Of a stretch of 64,000 nucleotides of DNA, positions 43,561 to 53,233 are shown piece after piece. The stretch comes from Cocos nucifera. Lineage: Eukaryota > Streptophyta > Magnoliopsida > Arecales > Arecaceae. The stretch is from positions 502,935 to 566,934 of the forward strand of contig QRFJ01000292.1 in NCBI GenBank assembly GCA_006176705.1, written 5' to 3'. The stretch's first letter is position 1. Every line of letters starts with the position of its first letter. The notes under the pieces are model-generated. The model was not told where the DNA came from. It did no database searches and worked only from the letters and a program-made list of their open reading frames with translations. Made by a program: the position numbers and the translations under genes.

Positions 43561-44511
43561 AAGTTATTTTAATTATTTTTAGTTTTTATTGTTGAAAGCT
43601 TTGTATATTTAAGTTTGAGTCTGGAAAGAAGATGTAGGTGCTAAAAATTTAATCTAACTATTCAATCGATAGGTTGGAGGTATTTATAGCTCCGTATTAT
43701 CGAATAAAATATGTAGAAATAATTTATTTGAGAATCAGAAGAGTGTATCGAAAGATATACCTCTATATCAAAAGATACACCTTCATATCAAAATTTATTA
43801 ATATTATTTTATTTTTTTTATTATAGGATGCTGGGACATCCAGCTCTCATTCACCAACTACTGGAGAGGAGCAAGAGGAGGAGGAGGCGAACGATGATAA
43901 GGATCGAATCTTTTTTATTTTTGATGTATTATATTTTTTGTTATTACTTATAAAAAATTATATAATTTTTATTTTTAATATAATATAATTAGTTTTTATT
44001 TTTTGATTATCATATTATCTTTGAATTTTAATTATAATAGATATTAAAAATTATAATTTATTTTAATTAATTAAAATATTTTTTAAAAATATATTATTTA
44101 TTTTTTTAAAAAAATAAAATTAACTATTACTGTCAGTATTAGCGATAGTATTAGACACCAAAATATCATCGTTAATATTTTTTAAAATATTTTTTTATTT
44201 AATTTAAAAATTAAATAAAATTAGAGATGGCATTAATGACTGAATCATTGGTCACTAATAATAATTAGCGATGGTATTAGCAACGAATCCATCATTGCTA
44301 ATTTTTTTAAAAAAATATTTTAAAAAATAATTAGAGATGAAATTATTTTGTCTCTAAAACTGTCGCTAATTTTTTTATTAGCGACGGTGATTTTTGCTAT
44401 CACTAATGATGCTAATTAGCGACAAGAATTTTTTAAATTAACTTTTATGATGGTATTAGTGATGGTTGAAGGACTATTAGTGATGGTATTTCACCGTCGC
44501 TAATAGTTTGG

Positions 44512-45344
44512 ATGGCCACTTAGATATTTTGCCTAAATAATAGCTATATGAGACGATGTGCACAAGAGAAGGAAGGACGTGCCCTACTGAATTTCTCTGC
44601 ACTTGTCTAATTAATGTTCTCTCTCTCTCTCAACTAATGCCCCCTCTCTTTCTCTCCAATTAATGCTCTCTCTAGATCATCCATGCTAATTTCTCTATAT
44701 ATAAAAAGCCTAAAAACCCATAGTCTAAGGACCTTGGGGAAAAACCATAGGAGAAAGAGAAAAGATGACTCCCATAGAGTGTTTGATGATTGGCCCATGT
44801 TGGCTCTAGGGCTTCCAACGTACTTGGGCTACTATGAGATCGAGGGGCAATTCTGATCGTGCTCTTGATTGTAATGGGGTAGCAATAAAGAAGTTTGATC
44901 CTCATAGCTTCTTGTTTTCTCCATAAAACAACTTTGCACTAGCTAGTCTGCAAGAAGAGGGCAATTTCTGGCTCGGTTCTATGCGAGTTGATGTCCTTCA
45001 CCTTCGATTCCACTCTTCATCGATCAGATTTGAACCAAACTAATCATCTCAAGATTGGCCACACACCAACCAGATTTGAACCAAGCCCACCATCCCCAAC
45101 TTGGTCAAACATCGACCAAAATAGGGTTACATCACTATGACTATCTATTATTCTCTTTATTGTTATTGTAAAGTCTAACCTAATTTAGGCATCAGAGGGT
45201 CCAATCGAAGCCAATCTACTCCAACAAGCTTGTCTATTCTTCTTGTGTTTAAATCTACAACTCGAAGGTAGATTGTCTTCCACCACTACAGATCGACCAG
45301 CATTCTCCAGACTGTCCTAGCCATACCAAATTTTGGCAACAACA
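44512..45344 (+). repeat. Main part of the 5' LTR of element D
   Basis: This segment continues the LTR begun at 34595 and ends CAACAACA before the primer site. It carries a TATA-like CTATATATAAAAAG at 44695-44708 and a CT-rich stretch just upstream (44610-44670), a typical plant core promoter layout. It matches 46213-46929, which lacks about 60 bp present here. Confidence 0.75.
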
Positions 45345-46103
45345 AAATGGCTCTAAAGGAAGGGCCTCAATCCTATAGCTTTTCCTCGTATTTTTACTTA
45401 TGTTTCCTATTACAAGTCGCACTCGATGTAAAGCAGGAAAAAAATCCAACTCAGACCCATCAAACTATAGTGAATTTAAGGTGATCCAACCATAAAATCG
45501 AACCCTTGATCAACCAATGGAGGGGGATAACCTAGATAAGGACCCCAACGCTCCTCGTACCAGATAGGGGTTAAGCAAATGCCAACCTCAACTAACCAAG
45601 AGAGCTAGAGGGATAATCCAAATAGAGACCCCCACAAAATCACTTCTCATATATACTAGAAATGAGTTAAGCTGAAAGTCCAGTAAACCAAACGACTCTC
45701 CTTTTCAAGTGAGGGGAATCAAGAACCAGGATGAAGACCCAGCGAGCCAAACAATCTACCTTTTCCATCGAGGGGAACCAGGCACTAGAAGTGAGGAGAG
45801 CAGAAGTCCAAACTTTGACCACTTAAAAAATATCTTGGTATAAAACTAAAATGCTGGAGTTAGCTCGGAAGCAAGGAAAGTAAAAGCCCAAGCTTTAGGC
45901 ACTCAAGAGGGAAATACATCAAACAATTAGGGGGCAAAAATCCAAGCCGACCTCAAATATGGGCATTAAAAAATAAGGTATAGATACCATCCAAATTATT
46001 TTTAATAACATTTCAAATATTTAATCATAAAACAGATCAATTATAATTTGGCTACTTTCTTCATCTAAGTCGGAGGAAATGACTCGAGCTCAAAAATAGG
46101 AGG
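45345..46103 (+). other. Short non-coding interior of element D
   Basis: Only about 760 bp lie between the LTRs. No gag or pol motif is visible in any frame. It starts with the primer site (45347-45364) and ends with the polypurine tract AAAAATAGGAGG. A loose repeat of AACCAAGNACTAGAA and AGTCCA-type strings runs through 45660-45900. Confidence 0.65.
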
Positions 46104-46929
46104 TATATGTGTGGTATGGTAATAATCTAGATACGTGGTGAGGAGATTTAAATAAATTCAAACTATGGATGGTTATAAGAAATTCAACAAATTTAAGAAG
46201 TCTTAATCTACCAAACGGCCACCTAAATATTTTGCCTAAAGAATAGCCGTATGGGGTGGTGTGCATAAGTGGAGGAAGGGCGCACCCCACTAGATCTCTC
46301 CCCACTTACTCGATTAATGCCTCATCTCCCTCTCTCTCTAATCAATGCTCTCACCCTGGGTCAGCCATCTTAATTTCTCTATAAAACGCCTACAAACCCA
46401 CCTAAAGGACTTTGTGTCTCATGATTGGCCCATGTTGGCTCTAAGGCTTCCGACAAGCTTGGGCTAATAGGTACAATGATAAAAAAGTTTGATCCTCTTA
46501 TCTTCTCATTTTCTCCATGAAGTGACTCAAAGAGGGTGATTTCCTATTCAGTTCCATACAGATTGACGTCCTTCGCCTTAGGCCATATCTCGCTCTTCAT
46601 CAATCAGATATGAACTAAGCCTACCATTTTCAGATTGGCCACATATCAACTAGATCAATCATTCCTAGCTCAACCAAACACCAACCAAAATAGGACCACA
46701 ACATTTTGATCGTCTTTAATTGTCTTTAGTGTTATTGTAAAGCCCAATCTAACTTAAGCATTGAAGAAATTAATCCAGCAAGCTTATTTGTCTTTGTGTG
46801 AAGTTCCGCAACTCCAAAATAGATTATATTCCACCACCACGGATCGATCGTAACTCTAAAATAGATTGTCTTCCACCACCACGAATCGACCAGCATCCTC
46901 TAGACTATCCTAGTTGGATGGTAGCAACA
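46104..46929 (+). repeat. 3' LTR of element D
   Basis: This uninterrupted LTR is the reference that shows where the MITE and CACTA element entered the other copy. It begins TATATGTG, in place of TG, and ends GCAACA. A TATA-like TCTATAAAACG is at 46378-46388. Confidence 0.75.
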
Positions 46930-47122
46930 TATACAAAACATAATTCAGATAATCTTGATTGACATCCAGCAAATGGTCCCTTCTCTTGAATAAACCATGT
47001 TGCATTGCACATGGCCGACGCTAGTATTGTCAAAACTAGATCCTCATTTTTCCCCTTTACTTCAAGAACAAGTGAGTTACAATAATTGAGGAAAACGATT
47101 TAACCCTTTAGACCATCCCAAA

Positions 47123-47385
47123 CTAGAGTTCAGGAGCACTGTCAGCTTTTGGTGAAGCTAATGCCAGAGGGGAGGGTGGGGAGCTATGGATCCTGTGGTT
47201 GATCTCCGAGATGTAGGGCTGAGATGCCACATGGTCGAGGGCAACAGCCACATCATGCATGGTGGGGCGAAGATGAGCCTTTTCATGAAGACACATTTAG
47301 GTGATGATAGCTAGCTGGTAAAATGCACAGAGTTGGTAATGCCCTTGCAGTAATGGATCCGCCAGTTTAGAGAACCTCATCCTAT
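47123..47385 (-). pseudogene. Last exon of a PBS1-like receptor-like cytoplasmic kinase, broken
   Basis: The minus strand has a splice-acceptor-like TTATAG at about 47384, followed by a frame reading RFSKLADPLLQGHY, CLHEKAHLRPTMHDVAVA and LDHVASQPYISEI, then a stop at 47123. This matches the C-terminal kinase lobe of plant RLCK-VII (PBS1-like) kinases, which relay signals from plasma-membrane receptors. An in-frame TAA at 47297-47299 interrupts the conserved helix just before the MCL motif. The earlier kinase exons, with the catalytic loop and ATP-binding lysine, are not found upstream as far as element B at 48016. It is therefore probably a decayed gene fragment, or the exon of a gene whose remainder has been moved by insertions. 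Confidence 0.7.
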
Positions 47386-48016
47386 AACTAAGAAAAGGAT
47401 ATGACTGGGAAAAAACAATCATAATTGGAACAACAATGGCTTAAGGTAGGAAAAAATAAAGAATCGGTTAAAAGGAACAGAGACATACGGTGACTTGAGC
47501 AAGAATCTAACTTCACGCCTGATCCCCACATGGACACGGAAAAGTGTGTCTCGGGTTCTGTGATCATAACACAAACTACCTAAATATGATCAATTTAAAC
47601 TAGAAGTTGAAGTTCTCATACCATTTGATAGCAGAAACTATGGAAATATAAAATTACAGCAATGTCGTTGTGATACATTATCACAGTCTCTTACACATTT
47701 TACTTGGATCTAGCGTTTAAGTGAGAAGATTTATTTTAGTTCAGCCACAAAACACAGTTAGAAATTAAGGATATCCTTAGAACCAGTTTGCAGTCATTTT
47801 AATGAATCTTACTGAAAAAAGATGAAGGAAGATTGGGTAAATTTAATGTGAAATGGGATTACTCATATCTAGTAGAAACAGAAAAATAAAAGAAGGTTCG
47901 GATGCTTCCAGATGAAAACAAAACTGATTCATAATTGAAATGGTATTGTTGCAATGGCTACCTCTATAATTAAACTTTGCACCCTGATTACCTTGAATTC
48001 ATGAAAAGTTATCATC
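47386..48016. other. Stretch between kinase remnant and element B
   Basis: No further kinase exon could be recognised. A minus-strand frame near 47480-47580 is somewhat less AT-rich but matches nothing I know. It may be intron of the kinase remnant. Confidence 0.4.
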
Positions 48017-48021
48017 ATATG

Positions 48022-49280
48022 TGTTGGGGATAAATCCCACTATTGCCGAAGTTCAGTCTGATGCTTAGCCCAATGCAACCGGTGATCACGAAAGAGCTTC
48101 AGCGGCCAAACCTTAGCCAAACTTCTTCAGCCGGTCGAACTCCCTAGCGGTCGAGCCCCAGCAGAACCCCTTCAGCCGTCTAAACTTCTCAGCGGTCGAG
48201 TTCCAGCCGAATTTCTTCAGCCGGCCGAGCCTCAGTCGAACTCCCCCAACAATCGAATTTCTACCGAACTCTTCAGGAGCCGGACTTCTTTAGAAGCCGA
48301 ACTCCTTTCGGATTGCACCTGCAGTCGAACTCCTACGAGAGCCGAACTTCCTCCGCACTCCTTCAGTCGGACGCATATGGAAGCCAAACTCCTTTCGAGC
48401 TTCTCTTTTAGTCGGACGTCTATAGAAGCCGAACTTCTTTCAGATTGCTCCTGCAGCCGGACTCCTCTAGGAGCCGAACTTCTTCCAGAATTCTCCTTCA
48501 GTCGGACGCCTACGGAAGCCGAACTCCTTCCGAATTGCTCCTGCAATCGGATTCCTTCAGAAGCCAACTTCTTCCAGAATTCTTCTTCAGTCGAACTCCT
48601 ACGGAAGCCGAACTTCTTCCAAACTTTTTCTTCGCCCGAATTCCTCTAGGAGCCGAATTCCTTCCGAACTTCTCCTTCAGTCGAATTCCTCCAGCGGATT
48701 ACTCCTGGATAATTTTCTCCAGACGTATTTCCTTCAGAAGTTCGAACTCCTCTGAAATTGATATATGCCAAAGTTCACCAACCAATACCTGCTTCCTCAT
48801 AGCTATGGCTATTAAATCTCAATGAACAGTCGCCATCAGTCTGCCATAGACGATGCTACAGACGGCGCCCCCTCCGTGACAGATGATGTCAGACTTTGAG
48901 CGACCCAATACCGGACGGTATGGCTGTCACCATCAATCTGACGATACCTTTCTCTCCATACCAAACTCCACCAGATCTTGAGCGGCCCACTGTCAGACAG
49001 CTACAACTGTCATCATCAATCAAGCTTCGCCTATAAAAAGGAATCCTCCATATATGTTTTCTCTAGGCTTTAAGCTCTCTTTTCCTTTCCAAAACTCGGC
49101 TGAGTTTTCGTCTGAGCACTCCATTTCTGTTAGCTAGAAGAGCTGATTTGATCATCGAAGGATCCCGCTGGAGCCACCACCACCGACTTCGGATGAGACT
49201 TTATTTTGTAGATCACCAACGACGACCTCATCCTCCTCGGCTCCAGCTCGTCCCGACGTCGATCAGATTCTGCACCAACA
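48022..49280 (+). repeat. 5' LTR of element B, with a 45-bp minisatellite
   Basis: The LTR starts TGTTGGGGATAAATCC and ends TGCACCAACA. Between about 48290 and 48700 lies a minisatellite of 45-bp units with GCCGAACTYCTTCC and CTCCTTCAGTCGGACNCC. Because the unit is divisible by three, open frames of 90-126 codons with a 15-residue period run through it. CTATAAAAAGG near 49031-49041 is a likely TATA box. Confidence 0.82.
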
Positions 49281-49282
49281 GA

Positions 49283-49302
49283 ATTGACACTAGAGGAAGG
49301 GC
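49283..49302 (+). other. Decayed primer-binding site of element B
   Basis: Immediately after the LTR the sequence reads TTGACACTAGAGGAAGGG. It aligns with the TTGGCGCTGGAAGAAGG site of element A and TTGGCGCTAGAAGGAGG of element C with changes of the G-to-A kind. Confidence 0.6.
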
Positions 49303-49319
49303 CTCTATCTCTGAGGTAC

Positions 49320-49720
49320 CCTTATTCTTAAAGGAGTGCTCAGTCAATCCTGCCAATCTTCTTCTCCAAGATCTGAGCCAAATTCATCCATTCATGCTCC
49401 ATTACTAGCACTTCAACCTCCACCTCCACCGACGGTCATGGTAGATTCGGAGCAGTTCAACCTGTTGATGTAGCAAATTCAGAGCCTCATCGAGATGGTG
49501 CAGGTCGTGCGGCAGCCTCCGATGGTAACTCCACTAGAAAACTCGCCATCAGAATGTCAGAAATCGATCCCAAGAAAGAGCATTTGGCCTAGCATACCCG
49601 TCACCCTTAGGAAGGAGAAATAGAGAGCAGAGGATTTACGTTCGAATCATGATTCTCCTCCAAAAGAGAAATAGAGAGTAGAAGTTCTCCCTCAGAAGAT
49701 TTTATAGAAGGACGGAATGA
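49320..49720 (+). pseudogene. Gag N-terminal remnant of element B
   Basis: The frame near 49312 reads VPLFLKECS, shared with the start of gag in elements A and C. Near 49438 it reads MVDSEQFNLL, matching VDAERFDLL of element A's gag. Stops follow. The central gag domain of element A is missing; instead the tandem array begins at about 49650. Confidence 0.6.
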
Positions 49721-50620
49721 AGTTCGACCGTGCTCACGACCTCTCTCTGAGCGCAAGCGAGGTCGAACTTTCCCTCGAGCTCATCATCAAGGAAGCCCCG
49801 ATAAAAGGGCATGAAGTTCTCCTTCAGAAGGTTTCAAAGAAGGACAGAATGAAATTCAGCCATGCTCACGACCTCCTCCAGTGCAAGAAGGCCGAACTCT
49901 CTCTCGAGCTCGTCATCAAGGAAGTTCCGACAAAAGAGCATGAAATTCTCCCCCCAAGAGGTTTCACAGGAGGATGGAATGAAGTTCGGCCGCACTCACG
50001 GCCTCCCCCAGTGCAAGCAAGGCTGAACTCTCCCTCGAGCTCGTCATTAAGAAAGTTTTGACAAAAGGACATGAAATTCTTCTTCATGAGATTTCATAGG
50101 AGGGCGGAATGAAGTTCGGTCACGCTCACAACCTCCCTCAATGCAAGCAAGATCGAACTCTCCCTCGAGCTCATCATCAAGAAAGCTCCAATAAAAGGCA
50201 TGATATTCTCCCCTAGGCGGTTTCACAGGAGGGTGGAATGAAGTTCGGCACGACCTCCCCCAGCACAAGCGAGGCCGAACTCCCCCTTGAGCTCGTCATT
50301 AAGGAAGCTTCGATAAAAGAGCATGAAGTTCTCCCCCAGGAGGTTTCATGGGAGGGCGGAATGAAGTTCGATCATACTCACGACTTTCCTCCGAGCGCAA
50401 GCGAGGTCGAACTCTCCCTCGAGCTCATCATCAAGGAAGCTCCGATAAAAGAGCATGAAGTTCTCTCTAAGAAGGTTTCACAGGAGGGCCAAATGAAGCT
50501 CGGCCATGCTCATGGACCCTCCTTCCGAGCGCAAGCGAGCCCGAACTCTTTTTCGAGTTCGTCATCAAGGAAGCTCCGACAGAAGGGAGCGAAGAAGTCC
50601 TTCCCTCAGAAGGTTTCATA
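49650..50620 (+). repeat. Array of about 129-bp units in the gag region of element B
   Basis: Units start GGAATGAAGTTCG, with ATG at 49717, 49849, 49979, 50109, 50238, 50361 and 50493 (spacings 132, 130, 130, 129, 123 and 132). Each contains GTCGAACTCTCCCTCGAGCT and CATCAAGGAAGCTCCGA. Translated, several units give LELIIKEAPIKEHEVLPQ-like repeats of about 43 residues. This suggests an array that once grew inside a coding gag, since the frame is kept over two to three units at a time. Element C has a related array at 59700-60720. Confidence 0.75.
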
Positions 50621-50799
50621 ACTATGCCCCCCTCAATATTTCACAGACGCCGGCCTGAAGCAAGCTAATGACGCTACCGCAACTAGAACCACCAATGAGG
50701 GAGGAACAACAAGAAGATCGACCACCTTCCGACATCATTGACGTTATCTCTGGATTCTTGGTACTTCGGCAGGCTGTCATCTTCCAGCCTCAAAGCCAA

Positions 50800-50945
50800 G
50801 AGAAGCTTGCTCCAAATTGAGAAGGCCAGCATAAAATAGAGAAGGTCGTCAGGTCCGAAACTTACCATCTGAAGAAACTCGGAGGAACAACACTCCCACG
50901 ACCTTGAGACTCGAAGAATCCGAGAATGTACTGTCGATAATTTTT
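50800..50945 (+). pseudogene. Integrase-tail (GPY/F) remnant of element B
   Basis: The stretch reads ETYHLKKLGGTTLPRP followed by DSKNPRMY, aligning with TYRLKELGG and SENLRMYYQ at the end of pol in element A. It has stops and shifts. It marks the right edge of the large deletion that removed protease, reverse transcriptase and most of integrase. Confidence 0.6.
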
Positions 50946-51019
50946 CTTCAATAAAACTCCTTTATTCAACATTATTGTTTCTCGATACAAAAACTATCTG
51001 ATGATAGGAAAGAAGCAAT

Positions 51020-51480
51020 CAATAGTGGCCATGTTAGAAATGGAAGGAGAACCTCGTCCTAACATGAGCAAGTCGAAGGCCTCGTTCATTTTAGACGAGA
51101 TGGAGGAAGAGGTCCTAACAATGGCTCTTATGTGCCCCCACAGCCCATTAGAAATAGGAGAAGAACCTCATTCTAATGTGAGCAAAGTCGAAGACATCAT
51201 TCATTTTAGACGAGATGGGGAGAGGTCCTGACAACGATCCTTATGTGCCCCCACGGTCCATTAGAAATAAGAAAAGAACCTCATTCTAATGCGAACAAAA
51301 TCGAAGGCCTCATTCATTTTAGACGAGATGGGGGGAGAGGCCCTGACAATGGCCCTTATATGCCCCCACAGTCCGTTAGGAATAGGAGGAGAACCTCATC
51401 CTAATGTGAGCACAGTCGAAGGCCTCATTCATTCTAGATGGGATGAAAAAAAAGACCCCGACAATGGTCCCATTGTGTCC
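51020..51480 (+). repeat. 115-bp-type array in element B
   Basis: About four units with GGAGAAGAACCTCRTYCTAA, TCGAAGGCCTCATTCATTT and TATGTGCCCCCACAG are the diverged reverse complement of the 115-bp array in element A. The position, just after the end of pol, is the same. Confidence 0.75.
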
Positions 51481-51485
51481 GACAA

Positions 51486-53190
51486 CCACAGGAGATAAGA
51501 TCTCCTTCAATCTTGGCCGTTGGAGATAAGATCTCCTCCGAGCTTCTACATCAATAGGAGATAAAATCTCCTTCAACCTCAGCCATTGGAGATAAGATTT
51601 TCCTCAAGCTCCACCTTCAATCTCGACTGTTGGAGATAAGATCTCCCCCGAGCTCCATATTTGACCTCGACTGCTAGAGATAAGATCTCCTCCAAACTCC
51701 ACCTTCAACCTCGGCTGTCGGAAGATAAGACCTCCCTCGAGCTTCAAAGTACGTCAACAGGAGATAAGATCTCCTTCAATCTCGACCGCTGGAGATAGAT
51801 CTTTTTCGAGCTCACAAGTCTTCAACCTCGATTGTCAAGAGATAAGATCTCCTCCGAGCTTCACTTTCGACCTCGACCGCTGGAGATAATATCTCTTTCA
51901 AGCTTCTATGTCAACAAGGAGATAAGAATCTTCTTCAATCTCGACCAGGAGATAAGATCTCCCCCAAGCTCCATTCTTCAACCTCGGCTATCAGAGATAA
52001 GATCTCCCCCGAGCTCCACTTTCGACCTCGATCGCTGGAGATAAGATCTCCCCCGAGCTTCTACATCAACAGGAGATAAGATCTTCTTCAACCTCGATCG
52101 CTGGAGATAAGATCTTCCTCAAGCTCCACCTTCAACCTCGGCTGTCGGAGATAAGATCTCCTTCGAGCTTCACTTTCGACCTCGACTATTGGAGATAAGA
52201 TCTCTTCCAAGCTCCACCTTCAACCTTGGCTGCTAGAGATAAGATCTTCCTCGAGCTCCACCTTCAACCTCGACTGCCGGACATAAGATCTCTTCCGAGC
52301 TTCACTTTCGACCTCGACTGCTTGGAGATAAGATCTCCCCCAAGCCTTAGAGCCTACGCCAATAGGAGATAAGATCTCCTTCAACCTCGGTTGGAGATAA
52401 GATCTCCCTCGAGTTTTAAAATCTACATCAAAAGGAGAGAAGACCTCCTTCAACCTCGATTGTAGATAAGATCTTCCTCGAGTTTCAAAGACTACATCAA
52501 TAAGAGAGGAGATCTCCTTCAACCTCGACTGGAGATGAGATCTCTTCCGAGCCTCAACTTCAACTTCAACCTCGGTTGGAGATAGGATCTCTCTCGAGCT
52601 TCAACGTCTTCGTCAATAGGAGATGAGATCTCCTTCAACCTTGGCTGGAGATAGGATCTCCTTCGAGCTTCATCGTCTTCGTCAACAGGAGATGAGATCT
52701 CCTTCAACCTCGGTTGGAGATGAGATCTCCCCCGAGCCTCAACTTCAACTTCCAACCTCGGTTGGAGATGAGATCTCCCCCGAGCTTCAATCACAACTTC
52801 AACCTTGGTTGGAGATAAGATCTCCCCCGAGTTTTAAAGTCTACATCAATAGGAGAGAAGATCTCCTTCAACCTCGACTGAAGATAAGATCTCCCTCGAG
52901 TTTTAAAGACTACATCAACAGGAGATGAGATCTCCTTCAACCTCGACTGGAGATGAGATCTTTCCTGAGCCTCAACTTCAACTTCAACCTCGACTGGAGA
53001 TGAGATCTCCTCCGAGCCTCAACTTCAACTTCAATCTCGGCTAAAGATAGGATCTCCCCCGAGCTTCAACGTCTTCGTCAACAGGAGATGAGATCTCTTT
53101 CAACCTCGACTGTAGATAAGATCTCCCTCAAGCTTCAACTTCAACGGATGCAGAGCTCGAAAAAGAACTTCGGCAGTTGCCTTTTTGTAC
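51486..53190 (+). repeat. Long array of short palindromes (GGAGATAAGATCTCC type) in element B
   Basis: The core GGAGATAAGATCTCC, whose ends are reverse complements, recurs about 35 to 40 times in 1.7 kb at irregular spacings of roughly 30-60 bp. The spacers are variants of TTCAACCTCGRCTG, CGAGCTTCAACTTC and CATCAACA. Each core carries AGATCT. Transcribed RNA could form a row of small hairpins. The array ends shortly before the polypurine tract near 53211. Confidence 0.85.
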
Positions 53191-53210
53191 TCCCTCCCTT
53201 CAAATTTCGC

Positions 53211-53230
53211 ACTCGAAAGTGGGGGAAAAC
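53211..53230 (+). other. Polypurine tract of element B
   Basis: CGAAAGTGGGGGAAAAC lies just before the 3' LTR on the plus strand, matching the position and shape of the tracts in A and C. Confidence 0.65.
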
Positions 53231-53233
53231 TAT

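Larger units (their letters stand above)
34988..44511 (+). mobile_element. CACTA (En/Spm-like) transposon, degenerate, carrying a nested Copia element
   Basis: The left end is CACTACAAAAAAATT, the signature of CACTA elements. Sub-terminal repeats of TTAGCGACGG, TTAGTGATGG and their complements crowd both ends (34988-35460, 36610-36810 and 44120-44505). The right end stops at CCGTCGCTAATAGTTTG with no TTTTGTAGTG, so the terminal inverted repeat is lost there. Comparison with the intact LTR at 46104-46929 confirms where the insertion begins and ends to within a few bases. Transposase-type exons are recognisable at 42597-43560, but they contain stops and shifts. A Copia element sits inside at 39074-42458. 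Confidence 0.8.
34595..46929 (+). mobile_element. Element D: LTR retrotransposon with nested insertions in its 5' LTR
   Basis: The 3' LTR is 46104-46929. The same sequence is found in three pieces upstream: 34595-34643, 34922-34987 and about 44512-45344, interrupted by a MITE and a CACTA element. A primer site (ATGGCTCTAAAGGAAGGG, 45347-45364) follows the first LTR, and a polypurine tract (AAAAATAGGAGG, 46092-46103) precedes the second, giving plus orientation. The interior is only about 760 bp. Flanking bases CATAC and TATAC may be a decayed target duplication. The primer site resembles that of element A. It has no gag or pol and must have relied on another element. Confidence 0.75.

Noticed and set aside
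34980..44515. A novel multi-gene system in the GC-richer islands of 38000-43560
   Set aside because: The islands lie inside a CACTA element, and the readable ones match transposase-type and Copia gag/protease sequences.
47480..47580. Possible second exon of the kinase remnant
   Set aside because: The minus-strand frame is open for about 30 codons but does not match any kinase subdomain I could place.
48232..48825. Frames with a 15-residue repeat that look like a repetitive secreted protein
   Set aside because: They lie in the LTR of element B and mirror the 45-bp minisatellite.
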